Part shown: positions 50,701 through 60,289 of the stretch, piece after piece | Numbering within the stretch: the stretch's first letter is position 1 | Layout of the letters: each line of letters begins with the position of its first letter | From: Amyelois transitella | Taxonomy: Eukaryota > Arthropoda > Insecta > Lepidoptera > Pyralidae | NCBI RefSeq assembly: GCF_032362555.1 | Contig: NC_083535.1 | Location: 3,100,001-3,164,000, forward strand | DNA: 64,000 nt | Direction: 5' to 3' | Notes under the pieces: model-generated | What the model saw: the letters and a program-made list of their open reading frames with translations, nothing else | The model's database searches: none | What the model was told of the DNA's origin: nothing | Translations under genes and position numbers: made by a program

Positions 50701-52863
50701 CATTTACGCTTTTGAAGGGATTGGATTGGTAAGGAAAATTTCTTAGATGATGTTTATTTAGACTATCTTCTATATCTGCAGCTTAGCTCGCGCACGTTGG
50801 CGTTTAAAACATTTAACTGTGCGACTATATTTACCAGATTGATAATAAAGTCCAATAAATTTTGATGGACGGAAAACGTAATTGGATTAATGTTGAATAA
50901 GCGAACAATACTGTGGATGCTCAGCCAATTGTGCATAATGAATGCAACAGACGGACAAAAGTTAGGAGTTGCGTTTGCCCGCTGCAACAGCGTGATGGAC
51001 GTGACAAAAGACAGGCTAATGAGACTTTTGAGTGCATGAGATAGCAAGGGATTAGGTAACTTTACATGCTAAATACAAGCTGATTTTAATATCCACATTA
51101 ATGACAGATAAAACGCCCTTAAATTGAGCTTCTATTATTTCCTTGGGTTAAGCGTGCTTAGTATGCCTGTTATATATTGATTATTGTAATGGTAAGGCGA
51201 AGGACCTTTTTCTCATCGCAAGGCCGATGGTTATCCATTTTGGCGACTGCTCCATAAATATCCAAGGTGGTCAGATTCTCCTGCTAAAACGGTCACAGTT
51301 GCTGAGAAGGAAATCGTTATTCTTTAACTGCCAAATTTTTTTTTGGATCATGACTTTTGGAGGATTGGCGCATCCAGAACAAAAGCCAAGAATATCAAAA
51401 TGTACATAGATATATAAACCAAAATGTATCATTTTCAGGTGCTACCACTGAAGAATGAAATGCGTAGGCCAGAAACCTTCCAGAAGCCTCTAGGGGTGTT
51501 AAACGTTGGCATGGTGGTGGTGGGTCTCATTTTCATCACAGTGGGTTTCCTGGGTTATCTCAAGTGGGGTGACACCGTCGAAGGCAGTCTAACACTCAAC
51601 TTACAACCAGGACAAGTGTGAGTATCATTCAACTATCCTCTAAACTATTAAAATAATTTTGAGAGGTTGATATTGTTTTGGTTTATAATAATTTTCTTTT
51701 TAACTTTTTAAACAGTTATAAAGTATAAAATTTCTTCTGATATGCTTTATTGTAGAAAGCAATTACAAGATTGGTTCATATGTCTGATTTGTTTTGGAAA
51801 TATTTGATCGATATTATTGAAAAAAAAATGATAGGACTATTTTATGATTACTTGAGCATGCTCAAGCCCTCGTCTAATAGTAATTCCACCTATATCAATT
51901 TATGTAGTCACGCTCTCACTAATATGCCTATATATAAATTATGTTTCAGCCTAAGTAACGTGGTGCAAGGTCTGATAGCCCTGGCGATTCTCTTCACCTA
52001 CCCACTTCAATTCTACGTTCCTATAGACATTACGTGGCCATACCTCCAGACTAAGTTGGGAGACAAGTCGCCAGTAGCCAAGGAGCTGGGCTACCGGGCA
52101 CTTCTGGTCGTGCTTACTTGTAAGTAGATTTTGCTTTGAAGATGAGACCGTTTTATAAATTCATTATTGTTGCCATTTTTTATTTATACTAATAATGTAT
52201 TAACAAAAAAATTACAGGTACAGGTCTTTTCAGAAACTCGGTTTAGCTTTTATGAGTGGTGTACGAGAATTATTTAATGAGCAAAATATCTTCTTATTTG
52301 GGATTTTTTCTTAGGCTATGTTCAACCTGTCACTATTTGAATACGGTATCAATTTCAATATTAAGCCATACAGCCGAATGTGGCCTTTTAGTCTTTTCAA
52401 GATTGTTGATTCTGTCCCACGTGGGCGATAAAGACGTGGTTCTCTGTATGTATGTAAGTGATATACCCGATGTTAAAGGCCATAAAGCCGCTAGTCTAAC
52501 ACAAAATATCACTGAAAATGGTAAATGCCCAAATTGTTATTGTCAGCTTTTTGCCTGATTCTTTGGTATTTATCTCCAGAAATCTGACTTTTGAAATTGA
52601 AATTTCTCTATTTTACAGTCATCCTAGCAGAGTCCATTCCTCAGCTAGGACTGTTTATATCCCTGGTGGGCGCTGTCAGCAGTACGGCGTTAGCGCTTAT
52701 GTTCCCGCCAATTATTCAAATGGTGATGACGTCACAAAACCGTGGGGGAGTTCCCTGGTTTATGCTGGTCAAAAATACCATCATCATTCTCTTAGGCGTC
52801 TTCGTCTTCTTCACAGGGACCTACGAAAGTTTAGCTTCGATAATAAGGGCGTTTAAAGAATAG
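38759..52863 (+). CDS. SLC36-type proton-coupled amino acid transporter (complete)
   Basis: Members of the amino acid/auxin permease superfamily, SLC36 branch, carry small neutral amino acids across plasma or lysosomal membranes, usually with protons. Coding exons: 38759-38817 (exon starts at 38749), 48728-48859, 49293-49443, 49921-50130, 50456-50728, 51439-51617, 51950-52119, 52619-52863. Splice phases agree throughout; 1419 nt give 472 residues. About 64 hydrophilic residues come first, then SYMDTLLHLFRGNIGSGLLA, the characteristic first-helix block (GNIGSG at 75-80). Later landmarks are SQLP-free loop SQDLPAVD (241-248), YAFEGIGLVLPLKNEM (268-283), GYLKWGD (314-320), YPLQFYVPI (352-360) and a final helix at about 442-462. 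Hydrophobicity fits about 11 membrane segments. It looks closer to the insect CG16700/CG4991-like group than to pathetic, but this is from memory. The 9.9-kb intron between exons one and two contains another gene. AATAAA follows at 53153. Confidence 0.94.
39474..39772 (+). mobile_element. R1 retroposon, best-preserved copy with target duplication
   Basis: Identical 14-bp sequences ACTTTAACCCTTAT flank it at 39460-39473 and 39773-39786. The head GTGCCGTGTGGTTCCCGGCA is present twice in tandem (39485-39504, 39505-39524). The body has CCATGGATGTCGTAAAAGGC, GGCGATGGGCTAGCAACCGG, GAATGTGGCCATTCAGTCTT and GGCTCTGTCTACCCCATAAG; the end is GACGTGACTA followed by (TATG)n. The duplication and tail show retrotransposition. 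Confidence 0.88.
41220..41415. mobile_element. S1 tail fragment (+) followed by R1 tail fragment (-)
   Basis: 41220-41300 has GGTTCCAGACGGGAGTTGCA and AAATAACTGACT of S1 (plus). 41330-41415 has the antisense R1 tail: CCCTTACGGGGTATAC and CCGCGTTCAGCTGTATGGC. Confidence 0.5.
42072..42080 (+). promoter_or_regulatory. Candidate TATA box in a GC-rich island
   Basis: TATAAAAGG follows a locally CpG-rich stretch (41970-42070, with CGGCGCGCGCGCAGGCG) and precedes a CACGTG E-box at 42098-42103. It could serve the nested gene 1 kb downstream or an alternative SLC36 transcript. No exon can be confirmed. Confidence 0.3.
42826..42888. repeat. Perfect hairpin, 29-bp arms, 5-base loop
   Basis: Arms 42826-42854 and 42860-42888 are exact reverse complements (start CAAACCAAATTTTACTATTC), with loop ACAAT. 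The surrounding DNA is not part of a repeat I recognise. Confidence 0.9.
43131..44063 (+). CDS. Small secreted Gly/His/Pro-rich protein of unknown function, nested in the SLC36 intron
   Basis: The gene has two coding exons: the ATG alone (43131-43133, followed by donor GTGAGC) and 43437-44063 after acceptor TTTGCAG. Joined, they encode 209 residues starting MKTIVIILLFHIAVMVTA, a convincing signal peptide with likely cleavage after Ala18. An acidic stretch (residues 19-34) and a basic cluster HRKRKK (37-42), a possible furin-type site, follow. Two cysteines sit in GGGCGYG (Cys49) and FFGCGV (Cys79). Next come a Pro/Ala/Val/Ile repeat (PVAP, IAPIAPIQP, 85-101), a His run (119-123), a Gly/Asn/Phe-rich part (GFNQGFNQRPGFQGYPQGYP) and a conserved-looking end (AASGFGTALADYISRP). 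The composition suggests a cuticle, silk or other matrix protein, but I do not recognise the family. A start at 43341 would require reading through the intron and would lose the signal peptide. Same strand as the host gene. Confidence 0.75.
44318..44555 (-). repeat. Interspersed repeat, reverse copy of the 18030-18255 type
   Basis: The minus strand begins ACTAGCTTTTACCCGTTGCT and AGCCACCTTCAAAAA and ends with a GCATTTATAATATTAGCT block. It lies downstream of the nested gene and may be in its 3' UTR. Confidence 0.6.
44677..44682 (+). terminator. Possible polyadenylation signal of the nested gene
   Basis: AATAAA about 610 bases after the stop at 44063. An earlier non-canonical signal before the repeat at 44318 is equally possible. 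Confidence 0.3.
45265..45330 (-). mobile_element. LINE L1 3'-end fragment
   Basis: TATAAAATCACTGATTCTCT, TTCCCGGAGGGGTAGACAGA is the antisense L1 terminus. Confidence 0.6.
45764..46183 (-). other. Two exon-like open segments, unknown product
   Basis: Minus strand. Segment A (46183 down to 45953, stop TGA 45950-45952) follows an AG and is open for 77 codons, including LGNQAKMQVVLDLSPKLATA and ENSASHLIGHVFNEAVYSSN. A donor-like GTAAGA lies ten bases after its stop. Segment B (45910 down to a TAA at 45764-45766) follows a TTTTGTTTCAG acceptor and is open for 48 codons, including SGFFPVHDGQKAPRNYLTSL and KAWYLLDSG. The residue composition is protein-like and richer in G/C than the setting, unlike most chance frames here. 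A and B cannot be joined through the GTAAGA donor without passing a stop. It may be a decayed gene or an inserted gene fragment. I do not recognise it. Confidence 0.35.
46233..46330 (-). mobile_element. LINE L1 3'-end fragment
   Basis: AAAATCACGCCCCTTACCTT, TCCACGTGCACATGATGTCT and a Phe/Arg-rich TTTCGCTTTAGCCACATTT are antisense L1 tail, diverged and internally shortened. Confidence 0.55.
47396..47500 (+). repeat. Second SINE-like family, copy 2
   Basis: GTATCGTTGAGTTAGTATCT, AACACAAGGTTCGAACTTAC, GCTAACTCAATCTGTGTAAT, TTGTCCCGTATATATTTATT. It is paired with the copy at 19688-19795. The 3' end is a TATT run. Confidence 0.6.
48159..48240 (+). promoter_or_regulatory. Candidate TATA promoter with a short exon ending in ATG
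   Basis: TATAAAA at 48159-48165 is followed 25-35 bases later by an initiator-like TCAAGTTCAGA, and then by ATG at 48236-48238 directly before a donor GTGAGT. This layout mirrors the first exon at 43131. The downstream partner exon is not identified: joining to 48728 gives the wrong frame for the transporter. Confidence 0.35.
48465..48610 (-). mobile_element. SINE S1 fragment, minus strand
   Basis: The plus strand shows ACTCCCGTCAGATCTCCG, CTAACCTATGTTGGATGATG, GTTACACATCGAGTTGCCTG and TGTTTTCCCTCAC, the antisense of the S1 body. It lies about 120 bases before transporter exon 48728-48859. Confidence 0.65.
49497..49615 (+). mobile_element. LINE L1 3'-end fragment, plus strand
   Basis: GGATCGTAGCAAGTGGAAAT, CCATAGTCTCTGCCTACCCC, AATGGGAAACAGGTGTGATG then TGTGTATGTATGTG. 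It is immediately downstream of a transporter exon (donor at 49444) in its intron. Confidence 0.7.
52305..52460 (+). mobile_element. R1 3'-half fragment in a transporter intron
   Basis: CAACCTGTCACTATTTGAAT, CCGAATGTGGCCTTTTAGTC, GTTGATTCTGTCCCACGTGG and AAAGACGTGGTTCTCTGTAT then GTATGTA. The head is missing. Confidence 0.65.
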
Positions 52864-53152
52864 ATATTACTGATAGTGTAAGTATTTTTACCCAAAAATA
52901 CGGGTGCTGTTTTTATATAACTGTCTTTGGCATCTGCGCTTGATAGTAGAAGTAACCAATTTATATGGAGTTCTAGTACCCTATTAAGGTACTTGTAAAC
53001 GATAACCCAGAAAATATAGATATTCTTTGTTAATGCTATAAAAATATGAAGAAGGTAGGTATAGTACGTATATGTGTAATTATTGTTTAGAATTAACTTG
53101 TAATATAAATACATTATCCTTATCAAGAGTTTAAAGTAAGTGGAAAAGAGAA

Positions 53153-53158
53153 AATAAA
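53153..53158 (+). terminator. SLC36 gene polyadenylation signal
   Basis: AATAAA 290 bases after the stop codon, followed by a GT-rich stretch. Confidence 0.55.
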
Positions 53159-54119
53159 GTAGTGTATATCTTGAATATATGAATGAAATGAATTTAATTC
53201 CCTTTATTTCACTTAAGAACTACCACCTACTATATAACTTAGGTGATTTACAAAAGGCAGCCTTTACATTATGTAATCTCTTCCAGGCAATCTTATAAAT
53301 ATAGCTTAGTGAGAATGAGGTGCAGCATAAGGTATTTTTCTATTTAACATATTAAAGGGTTAATATATGAGACTGTTAAAAAATGAGAATTGTTGCGGTG
53401 CACAAATTTAAAAAGATTATTTAATCATATAAACAATGATTAATATTGTTATTTATAATCAGAAAAATCTAAATAATTTGTCATATATACAGGGGTGTGT
53501 GGTGTTATCCCAATTGTATTCTCAACATGTTCAACCCTTTAGGATTCTTGCTCAGAAGATATTTACACCACCCACATTTATAAAATTTTTATTACTGTTT
53601 TCATTAAGTATAAGGCTTTTGATAGAAATCGTTATAGTCAATTATAATAATATAATATTATCATTCGAATAGATCTTCTGTGATTTATTATTTGTATGTA
53701 GGTATGTATGAGAACGGTGGCTATATTTTAAGTTAATGTTGTACACTAATACAGACTGTTTGAAAACGGAAATAAAATTATGTCTAGCTATGGATTAGCT
53801 AGCTACCATTTTTTCGCTCTAAATGGACTAGAAAGGGCACAAAAGAAGATAAGTTTAAAAGGCAAGATGAATGAAATTATACTTACTCATTATATTTGCA
53901 TTTAAACTTACTAATTGGCGATACATGCGTGAATTCAAAAATAGTATTTTTAGTAGCAAAAATGTATGTAGCCCTACGATTGCCTGTGATCACATGTTTT
54001 AAAATATTTAAAATGATACCTTAGTATTAAGACCGCTATACGTATACCTACGTCTCTACGTAACTAAAGTAGGTATATTAGTATTACTCTCAGCTTGCGC
54101 GGGGAGCTTCTTTCACCGC

Positions 54120-54260
54120 AAAAGTAGGTCTAAAACGACGACCTTGAAGAAGATTAATGAATGTAGATGGAGCAAGAGAAGTATACTTACAGATATCGTG
54201 GCAAGTGAAAAAATTAAATCTCTGCCTACCCTTCCGGGAAAGAGGCACGATCATTTATAT
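54120..54260 (+). mobile_element. LINE L1 3'-end fragment, plus strand
   Basis: GGAGCAAGAGAAGTATACTT, ATCGTGGCAAGTGAAAAAAT and ATCTCTGCCTACCCTTCCGG, GAAAGAGGCACGATC match the L1 terminus. Confidence 0.7.
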
Positions 54261-54811
54261 TTATAGGAATTATTTTTATAATGTTTAAATGTAAGTAAAC
54301 AGTTGTTCATGAAATAAATGTATGAAGCAGGTCCCTGAGGATGCCAATTATTTTGTAAGATTACTAATGACGTTTGTGATAAAACAACTAACAGTGCCTA
54401 ATACATTATTATAATTTATCATCTAAATTACAAGGACCTAAATTAAAAAGTATCAATTGTACATTATATGGAAGTAAAATTTAGAGAGATAAATAAAAAA
54501 AATATTTGTTAAGCACAGCATTTTTATTGGGTTTTTGTTTATGATTTGTTAACATTATTACGAGATAAAATAAATTTTGGTAAAATGATGCCTTCTAATG
54601 AGAGGTAAAACCATGGCAGAGATGGCCAACCTGCGACAAATTAACAAATTCTGTGACATATTTATCCACAGTGAACAAGCAATGCTAGTCTCGGGAATAT
54701 ACGTTTTTCCTTCAGTATGCAAAAGCTGATGGTTTCATTAAGTATAATGAAGAATCAAAACCATCAGCAAGAAGGCAGGGCGATATCGCCGTGGTTTTAC
54801 AGTAAATTATA

Positions 54812-55045
54812 TGCCGTGTGGCACCCAAAGAAAAAATAATAGGATCACTCCATCTCTTTCCAATGGATGTCGTAAAAGCCGGCTAAGGATTCTTCTTTTA
54901 GGCGATGGGCTAGCAACCTACCACTACGAGTATTTGAATCTCAAATTTATTCTTAAAACAAACAGCTCAACGTGACCTATAATGTCTTTTCGAGACTGTT
55001 GGCTCTGTCTGCCACGTTAGGGCAGACATGATTATACATAGGTAT
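54812..55045 (+). mobile_element. R1 retroposon copy
   Basis: TGCCGTGTGGCACCC head, AGGATCACTCCATCTCTTTC, CAATGGATGTCGTAAAAGCC, TAGGCGATGGGCTAGCAACC, and GTTGGCTCTGTCTGCCACGT near the end. Confidence 0.8.
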
Positions 55046-55199
55046 GTAAATTATACGCACATATTATTAGTTGTCCGTCGTATCGTAACTCATGTCATTG
55101 AAGAAATTCAAAGATTAGGTACTATTGATGAATGCTATTGAATGTTTTTTTTTATCTACCTACATACATATGATCACTCCCATCAGTGAAAACGGAGCT

Positions 55200-55350
55200 T
55201 TGTTGGATAAATATAATGAAAGGATAATTTATTCAAATACGAAGTAAGGTATTTATGTGCTTTGATGTTCTGACTTAATTATTAGGACATTAACTAGAAA
55301 TTGTTTAAGTCAAATTAATAGGCATCGTTGTTTTGCTTTGTGAAATTTTC
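55200..55350 (+). repeat. Diverged direct repeat of 60290-60480
   Basis: Shared words in order: ATGAAAGG, TTCAAATACGAAG versus TTCGAATACAAGAG, GTATTTATGTGCTTTGATGT versus GTATTTATTTGCTTTGATGT, CTTAATTATTAGGA versus CTTAGTTATTAGGA, CAAATTAATAGGCATCGTTG versus CAAATTAATAGGTACCGCTG, then TTTTGCTTTGTG versus TTTTCTTTGTAC. Confidence 0.6.
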
Positions 55351-55656
55351 TAAATTAATGCCTAGGCAAATATTCTTTTGCGTCGCAATTCCGCCAGCGT
55401 ACCTACACTCAACGTGGAAAAAATGTCAAGCCAAAAAAGAGGTGGGTTCTCAATTCGGTGTGTATTAAGCGAAATACTGAGTGTAGCTTGGCTTGGGTCG
55501 TGCACATTGTCATCTTTCGCAATTACTACGGGAACAATCTGTTTCCCGGTATACAAGGTTCTATAAGTTTGCAATTTAACCTATATATAATTTAATTTAA
55601 CATTGTATTCTGTTCCTGCTCAGTACTTTAATAGGGGAAAGTACAACATATAGAGG

Positions 55657-55727
55657 AAAATACTACCTGCCTATATAAAGTCAATATTATCTAGTAATAT
55701 TGATTTTATACAGGCAGGTAGTATTTT
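55657..55727. repeat. Near-perfect hairpin, 33-bp arms, 5-base loop
   Basis: Arms 55657-55689 and 55695-55727 pair at 31 of 33 positions (start AAAATACTACCTGCC), loop TCTAG. Confidence 0.85.
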
Positions 55728-56344
55728 TAATTGACATCATCGTACGCACAATGATCCTTTTAGATATCAGTTTACGTGGGAATTTCGCGAAATAATAGCT
55801 TCTTACACTTGTGCAAGGAATCGGAATACTAATCATAGTAAAAAAACCTATATTTATAGTACCTATATTATGCAAAATCGATAGCGGGCCCAGCGCGGTC
55901 TCGAAAAGATTTAGCGGTTTTTTTCCCGGATTACTCTAAAAGTGTTGAGTAATCTTTCTGGAAACAAATTTATTTTAAAACAAATATTTGCATAGCAATC
56001 TCGGGTAATGTAGCTTTCTAATGGTGAAAGAGTTTGAAATCGGTTAAAGTTTCGGAGATTACCTGCCTCAAAGATATATGTAAATCCACAAACGCTTAAT
56101 GGTAATTAGATTTGTTAACGTAATGTGTTTTTTTTAAATAGGTAAGCAGTCTCTAGCGACTTAATCAACCGCTTTTAGATAATTAAGTATAAGTATTTTA
56201 AATATTGAAATAAATATATATTTTTATCGGGTTATAAATAAATACAACAGCATAGTGCTAACTTTAAATTTATTAAGAAAAACGTCAGTGAAATGTAATT
56301 AAATGCAAGTATATTACAAGATATAAAAACAGAAACAAAAATAT

Positions 56345-56580
56345 CTCTTATATATAAAATTCTCGTGTCACAATGTTTGTCTCCGTACTCCTCCGAAACG
56401 GCTTTACCGATTTTAACCAAATTTTGCATGCATATTCAGTAGGTCTGAGAATCGACTAACATCTATTTTTCATACCCCTTAGTGTTAAGGGTTGTCCACA
56501 CTTAACATTTTATTTTAACTAGAAATTACTTAAAAGTGATTTTTATGGCAAAACAACGTTTGCCGGGATATATATATAGC
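56345..56580 (-). repeat. Interspersed repeat, CTAGCTGACCCGGCAAACG type, reverse copy
   Basis: The plus strand shows CCTCCGAAACGGCTTTACCG, AGGTCTGAGAATCGACTAAC, CCTTAGTGTTAAGGGTTGTC and GGCAAAACAACGTTTGCCGG, the reverse complement of 29440-29665. Confidence 0.7.
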
Positions 56581-56958
56581 TGTCCAGTATAATATATATA
56601 TATATAAGACGAAAACGAACAAACAAAGAAAATATGTGACTACCATATAAGATTCTGGTTTCATTATACGTTGTTAATAAATATGGGCAAACAATGTGCT
56701 GCTTCCAGCACTGATTTTCAGTCAGAACCCAAAATCTTAGGTGGCATGACGGACACAATATCGTACATACAAAAAGTAAACCCACACACAAAACCTTGTA
56801 ATATATTTCTAGGTAAATAGTTATAATATGTAGTGAGTGATGATGAAGATAAAGTGATTCGAAGTAAAGAAATTCTTCCGCATACGTCTGGTGCAACATT
56901 GAAATTTGAATAAGATTAGTATATCATTCTCTCTACCTATGTATAAACCATTTATAGA

Positions 56959-59941
56959 TTATTCCTTCAGTGCCATCGTCCTGAGCATGATGAAGTATGA
57001 TATTGAAGTTTTAAGAATCTGCAAAATATACGAAATGCGTCAATGGGTCATGATATAGAAAAAGAATATAAAATATTTATAGAAAAAGGCGAAAGCGGTT
57101 GCTAGCCCATCGCCCATCTCAAGTTTATAAGCCTTACCCTGAGTCGCCTTTTAAGAGATCCATGGGAAAGACATATCTTTCGCGGTGTCGATGGAAGTGA
57201 CTTTTACCCGGAATACATCCAAAATTCAGAATAAAACAGAAATAGATTTAATCAAACAAATACACTGTATAAAACAATAGATAGCCTCAAACCTCATATC
57301 TTTTGTAGCAAACAAGTAGAAGTATTAATTGAGGTAAGGTGCCTGGTCAAAATGCGGTTGCGCATAAAAGCACCGGTTCAAATACCACCGCGGCTAAGTA
57401 TTTACCAATGACTATTTTCGAAGTTATGTACTTACATTAGTTTGATAACTAACCCATGCTCTAACAGTGAGGGAAAGCATCGTGAGGGAATCTGCACATT
57501 AGGCAACTGGACAGGTTAGGTTCCCTTGCATAGGTTACGGATCAGACAGAAGTCGCTTCGTGTAAAAACCTGACTCACCCAATCCAGGTTCCATGGTCAA
57601 CAGCTAATTCCGGTCTCCTCTCCAAAGTAGTGAGGATGCAACCGGTACTATAGCCAAGAAGAATAAGTAGAAGTATTCATTACCGTGACCATCGTCCGAC
57701 ACCCCACTTCGACCATACCCAAGGCTTTCAGCCCCATTGGGATCTGAACCTGACGCAATATAACAATTACTGATTTTCGGTTGCTTGTGTCCATATATTC
57801 CCAGGGCAGGTAGTACACAGCATTTATTAATCGTTGATTCTGTAATGTGAGATAATTAACACCAATTATAAGAAAATGTATCATGAAGTGCCGTGTGGTT
57901 CCCGGCACCAATACAAAAAGAATAGGACCACTCCATCTCTTTCCCATGGTTGTCGTAAAAGGCGACTAAGGGATAGCCTTACAAACTTGGGATTCTTTTT
58001 TAGGCGATGAGCTAGCAACCTGTCACTATCACAAATAGCTGAACGTGGCAATTCAGTCTTTTTAAGACTGTTGGCTCTGTCTACCCCGCCAGGGATATAG
58101 ACGTGACCATATGTACCTATGTATGTAGCATAAAGTGTCAGGTTACTTAAGTATTGATAGAGTAACTCCATTTCCCATTCTGAAAAACCAACTTTTATCT
58201 GCCATTTTCTACCTCTTGAGTCTCAAAACTTGAGAACCAAGTTGTATTATATGAAGAGAAATATAAACATTCTCAAGAATTTAGTAAAATAAATCATACC
58301 AATGAGTTGATGAGCTCGAATATTACAGACATCTGTATTAGAAGTTGAAGCAATATTAACGTTAAAGGTCCGTAACGAATCAGCGCTTTTGAATCCTAAA
58401 ATTAAAGAAATTTAGTTCAAAACCTAGCTATATTATAACTTATAGAATAAGGTATATATATCTATACAGTCAAAACTCTTAACTATTCAAATGCACCTTC
58501 AACCGAAGTGGTTGATAAAAAGTGGTTTGACGGGATACAAGTTTTGACTGCAACTTGAATAACAATAGTTACCAGCTGTGAACATTCTACGAGAAGAACA
58601 CAACAGCTGACCTGGTGAAACGCGTAACTCAGAGCTATGCTGTAGCCGAAGGAATTGGACACATCGTCTGTGTACCTGTTGTCAAAGACATAACGTTTGA
58701 TGTCACATACGAGTTTAAATTAATGAGTAACGTATATAAGACGAGGAATATTTTAAATACACATTCGGAATAGGCTTTGTTGATTTACAATAAATAATCC
58801 AATTATCAGACGTTGTGATTTTAGCATAGGTAAGAGTGCCTTAGATCCTTGCTTATTCAAACTGGTTATGTAAGCAGTAGAACAAAAAATGCCACAAAAT
58901 AAATGTCGGTATAGTAGTACTTTCTAGAAAAGCTTGTATACTTACTTTAAAATCAGGTTGTGGTGAACTACAATGTCCTTCAGCTGTTGACGAACGTGCT
59001 TTAACTCTTCGAAGGTATAGTGTTTGTACTGACTATATATAGGGTCGCAACTGGGCGCAGGTCTCGGGAAGTTCTCCAGGTTATAAATAAGAATTTTCAG
59101 ATGTCCCCATAAGTGGAACATCATCAGAGCTAGTAACAAGTCGAAGACACAAAAGTATGTCGAAGCTACGTAGCTTATGTACCAGTTGAAAATATTTATC
59201 ACTATGAACCACAATAGATTGTGCTGATAATCGAAAGGCACTGCATAGTTGACGGAGGTTTCATATGTCACATTTTCTTGGGATGGAATGAATGCACCAT
59301 TGGCTATCGTATTGTATAGTGGTACAAGGTTGAAGAGAATTAGTCCCCATAGCATAACAGCCATCATGTACATAGTGAAAAAATGACACAGCTTGTGAAT
59401 TTGTTGGTGCATCTGTAAAATTTCATGAGGCATAAGGTTGGCTTTGTGGAGAGGGAGATCTTCAGTAACATTTCAAAAGTAACGTGATATCTTTATTACC
59501 TTCATAAAGAAAGGTGATTTATTCCTGTGGTTGAACAGATGAATCTCATTGACGAATTGTGTAAATGTTTCTGTGTAATTTTTACTAAAAATTATAAATC
59601 CTCTGTTCTGAAAAATAATTACTAGTATGTATATGTAGTATGTATATTATTTAAGAATTCTTATAAATTTAACATAAATTGTAGGTCACTGAAAAAAAAT
59701 TATGTTAAAATTAGACACTTACCACTGTTACCACGTTCATGAAAACGGTTATATAATTGTGACCCATTTCGAAGAAGGTCAATTTGTCTAAATTGTTTTT
59801 GATGAACAAAATTCCAGAAACTAAAGTAACCAGCACTGTGAAGCTGAGAAAACATTTCGTAAACCTCGTATCGTTTGTGTGTCCAGTCAACTGGTTGGGC
59901 CAGGCTGCGATACATCTGAGAGCCCAACGGAGGACTCTCAT
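56959..59941 (-). CDS. Odorant receptor (insect 7tm_6 family), seven coding exons
   Basis: Insect odorant receptors are ligand-gated channel subunits that work with Orco in antennal neurons. Exons on the minus strand: 59941-59723, 59607-59500, 59412-58946, 58675-58573, 58395-58300, 57839-57684, 57018-56959 (TAA). All are GT-AG and in phase; 402 residues. Landmarks: LRWALRCIAAWP near the start, hydrophobic segments at about 32-48, 64-80, 118-142 and 173-206, an N-glycosylation site at NVTY (156-159), RQQLKDIVVHHNLILKYTDD (251-270), SYAFHQVSCCVLLVECSQ (281-298), RYGPLTLILLQLLIQ (306-320), and the family signature AVYYLPWEYMD (338-348) with the final ILKTSISYFIMLRT. Met at 59941 is the first usable start. 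However, the open frame runs upstream (QNIKY) to an AG at 59973-59974, so an additional short 5' exon is possible. The last two introns hold retroposons. Confidence 0.95.
57080..57185 (-). mobile_element. R1 fragment in the last OR intron
   Basis: The plus strand shows GGTTGCTAGCCCATCGCC, CTGAGTCGCCTTTTAAGAG and ATCCATGGGAAAGACATATC, the antisense of the R1 middle. Confidence 0.65.
57327..57664 (+). mobile_element. SINE S1 with 13-bp target duplication in the last OR intron
   Basis: AAGTAGAAGTATT flanks it at 57314-57326 and 57665-57677. The element has the B-box-like CCGGTTCAAATACCACCGCG, CAATGACTATTTTCGAAGTT, GTGAGGGAAAGCATCGTGAG, AGACAGAAGTCGCTTCGTGT, ACCTGACTCACCCAATCCAG and AGGATGCAACCGGTACTATA. 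Confidence 0.88.
57888..58128 (+). mobile_element. R1 retroposon copy in an OR intron
   Basis: Well preserved: GTGCCGTGTGGTTCCCGGCA, AGGACCACTCCATCTCTTTC, CCATGGTTGTCGTAAAAGGC, GCGATGAGCTAGCAACCTGT, GAACGTGGCAATTCAGTCTT, GGCTCTGTCTACCCCGCCAG, GGATATAGACGTGACCATAT. It is antisense to the OR gene, between its exons 5 and 6. Confidence 0.88.
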
Positions 59942-60138
59942 GTATTTGATGTTTTGTGCCCTCTGGATTCCCCTGAATCACATGAAATGATATTGACAAC
60001 ATCAAAACATAAAAATGATATTTTGATGTGGAAAATTTAACATCAACATATCACTCACAACGTCAATGATCAAAACATTCAAAAGAAGTATGACCCTCTA
60101 ACTAAACTCTCTCTTATAGGTACCTACTTTATGTGACG

Positions 60139-60176
60139 TTAAACCGATGCCCAAACGACTTTGGGCATCGGTTTAA
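60139..60176. repeat. Perfect hairpin, 17-bp arms, 4-base loop
   Basis: TTAAACCGATGCCCAAA and TTTGGGCATCGGTTTAA are exact reverse complements around CGAC. It lies about 200 bases upstream of the OR start codon. Confidence 0.9.
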
Positions 60177-60289
60177 GCACGAAGAAGATGCGATATTTTA
60201 AAGTCCACAAGTCTACTTTTCTCATTACTTCTTACACCTATCGTCGTGTATTTGGCAGAAAAAGCTTTATATTTATTTGTGCTTACAGA

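Larger units (their letters stand above)
53160..56958. other. Intergenic stretch between the transporter and the odorant receptor
   Basis: The two genes converge here. I see no further gene. The repeats in it are listed separately; the rest is AT-rich. Confidence 0.5.
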
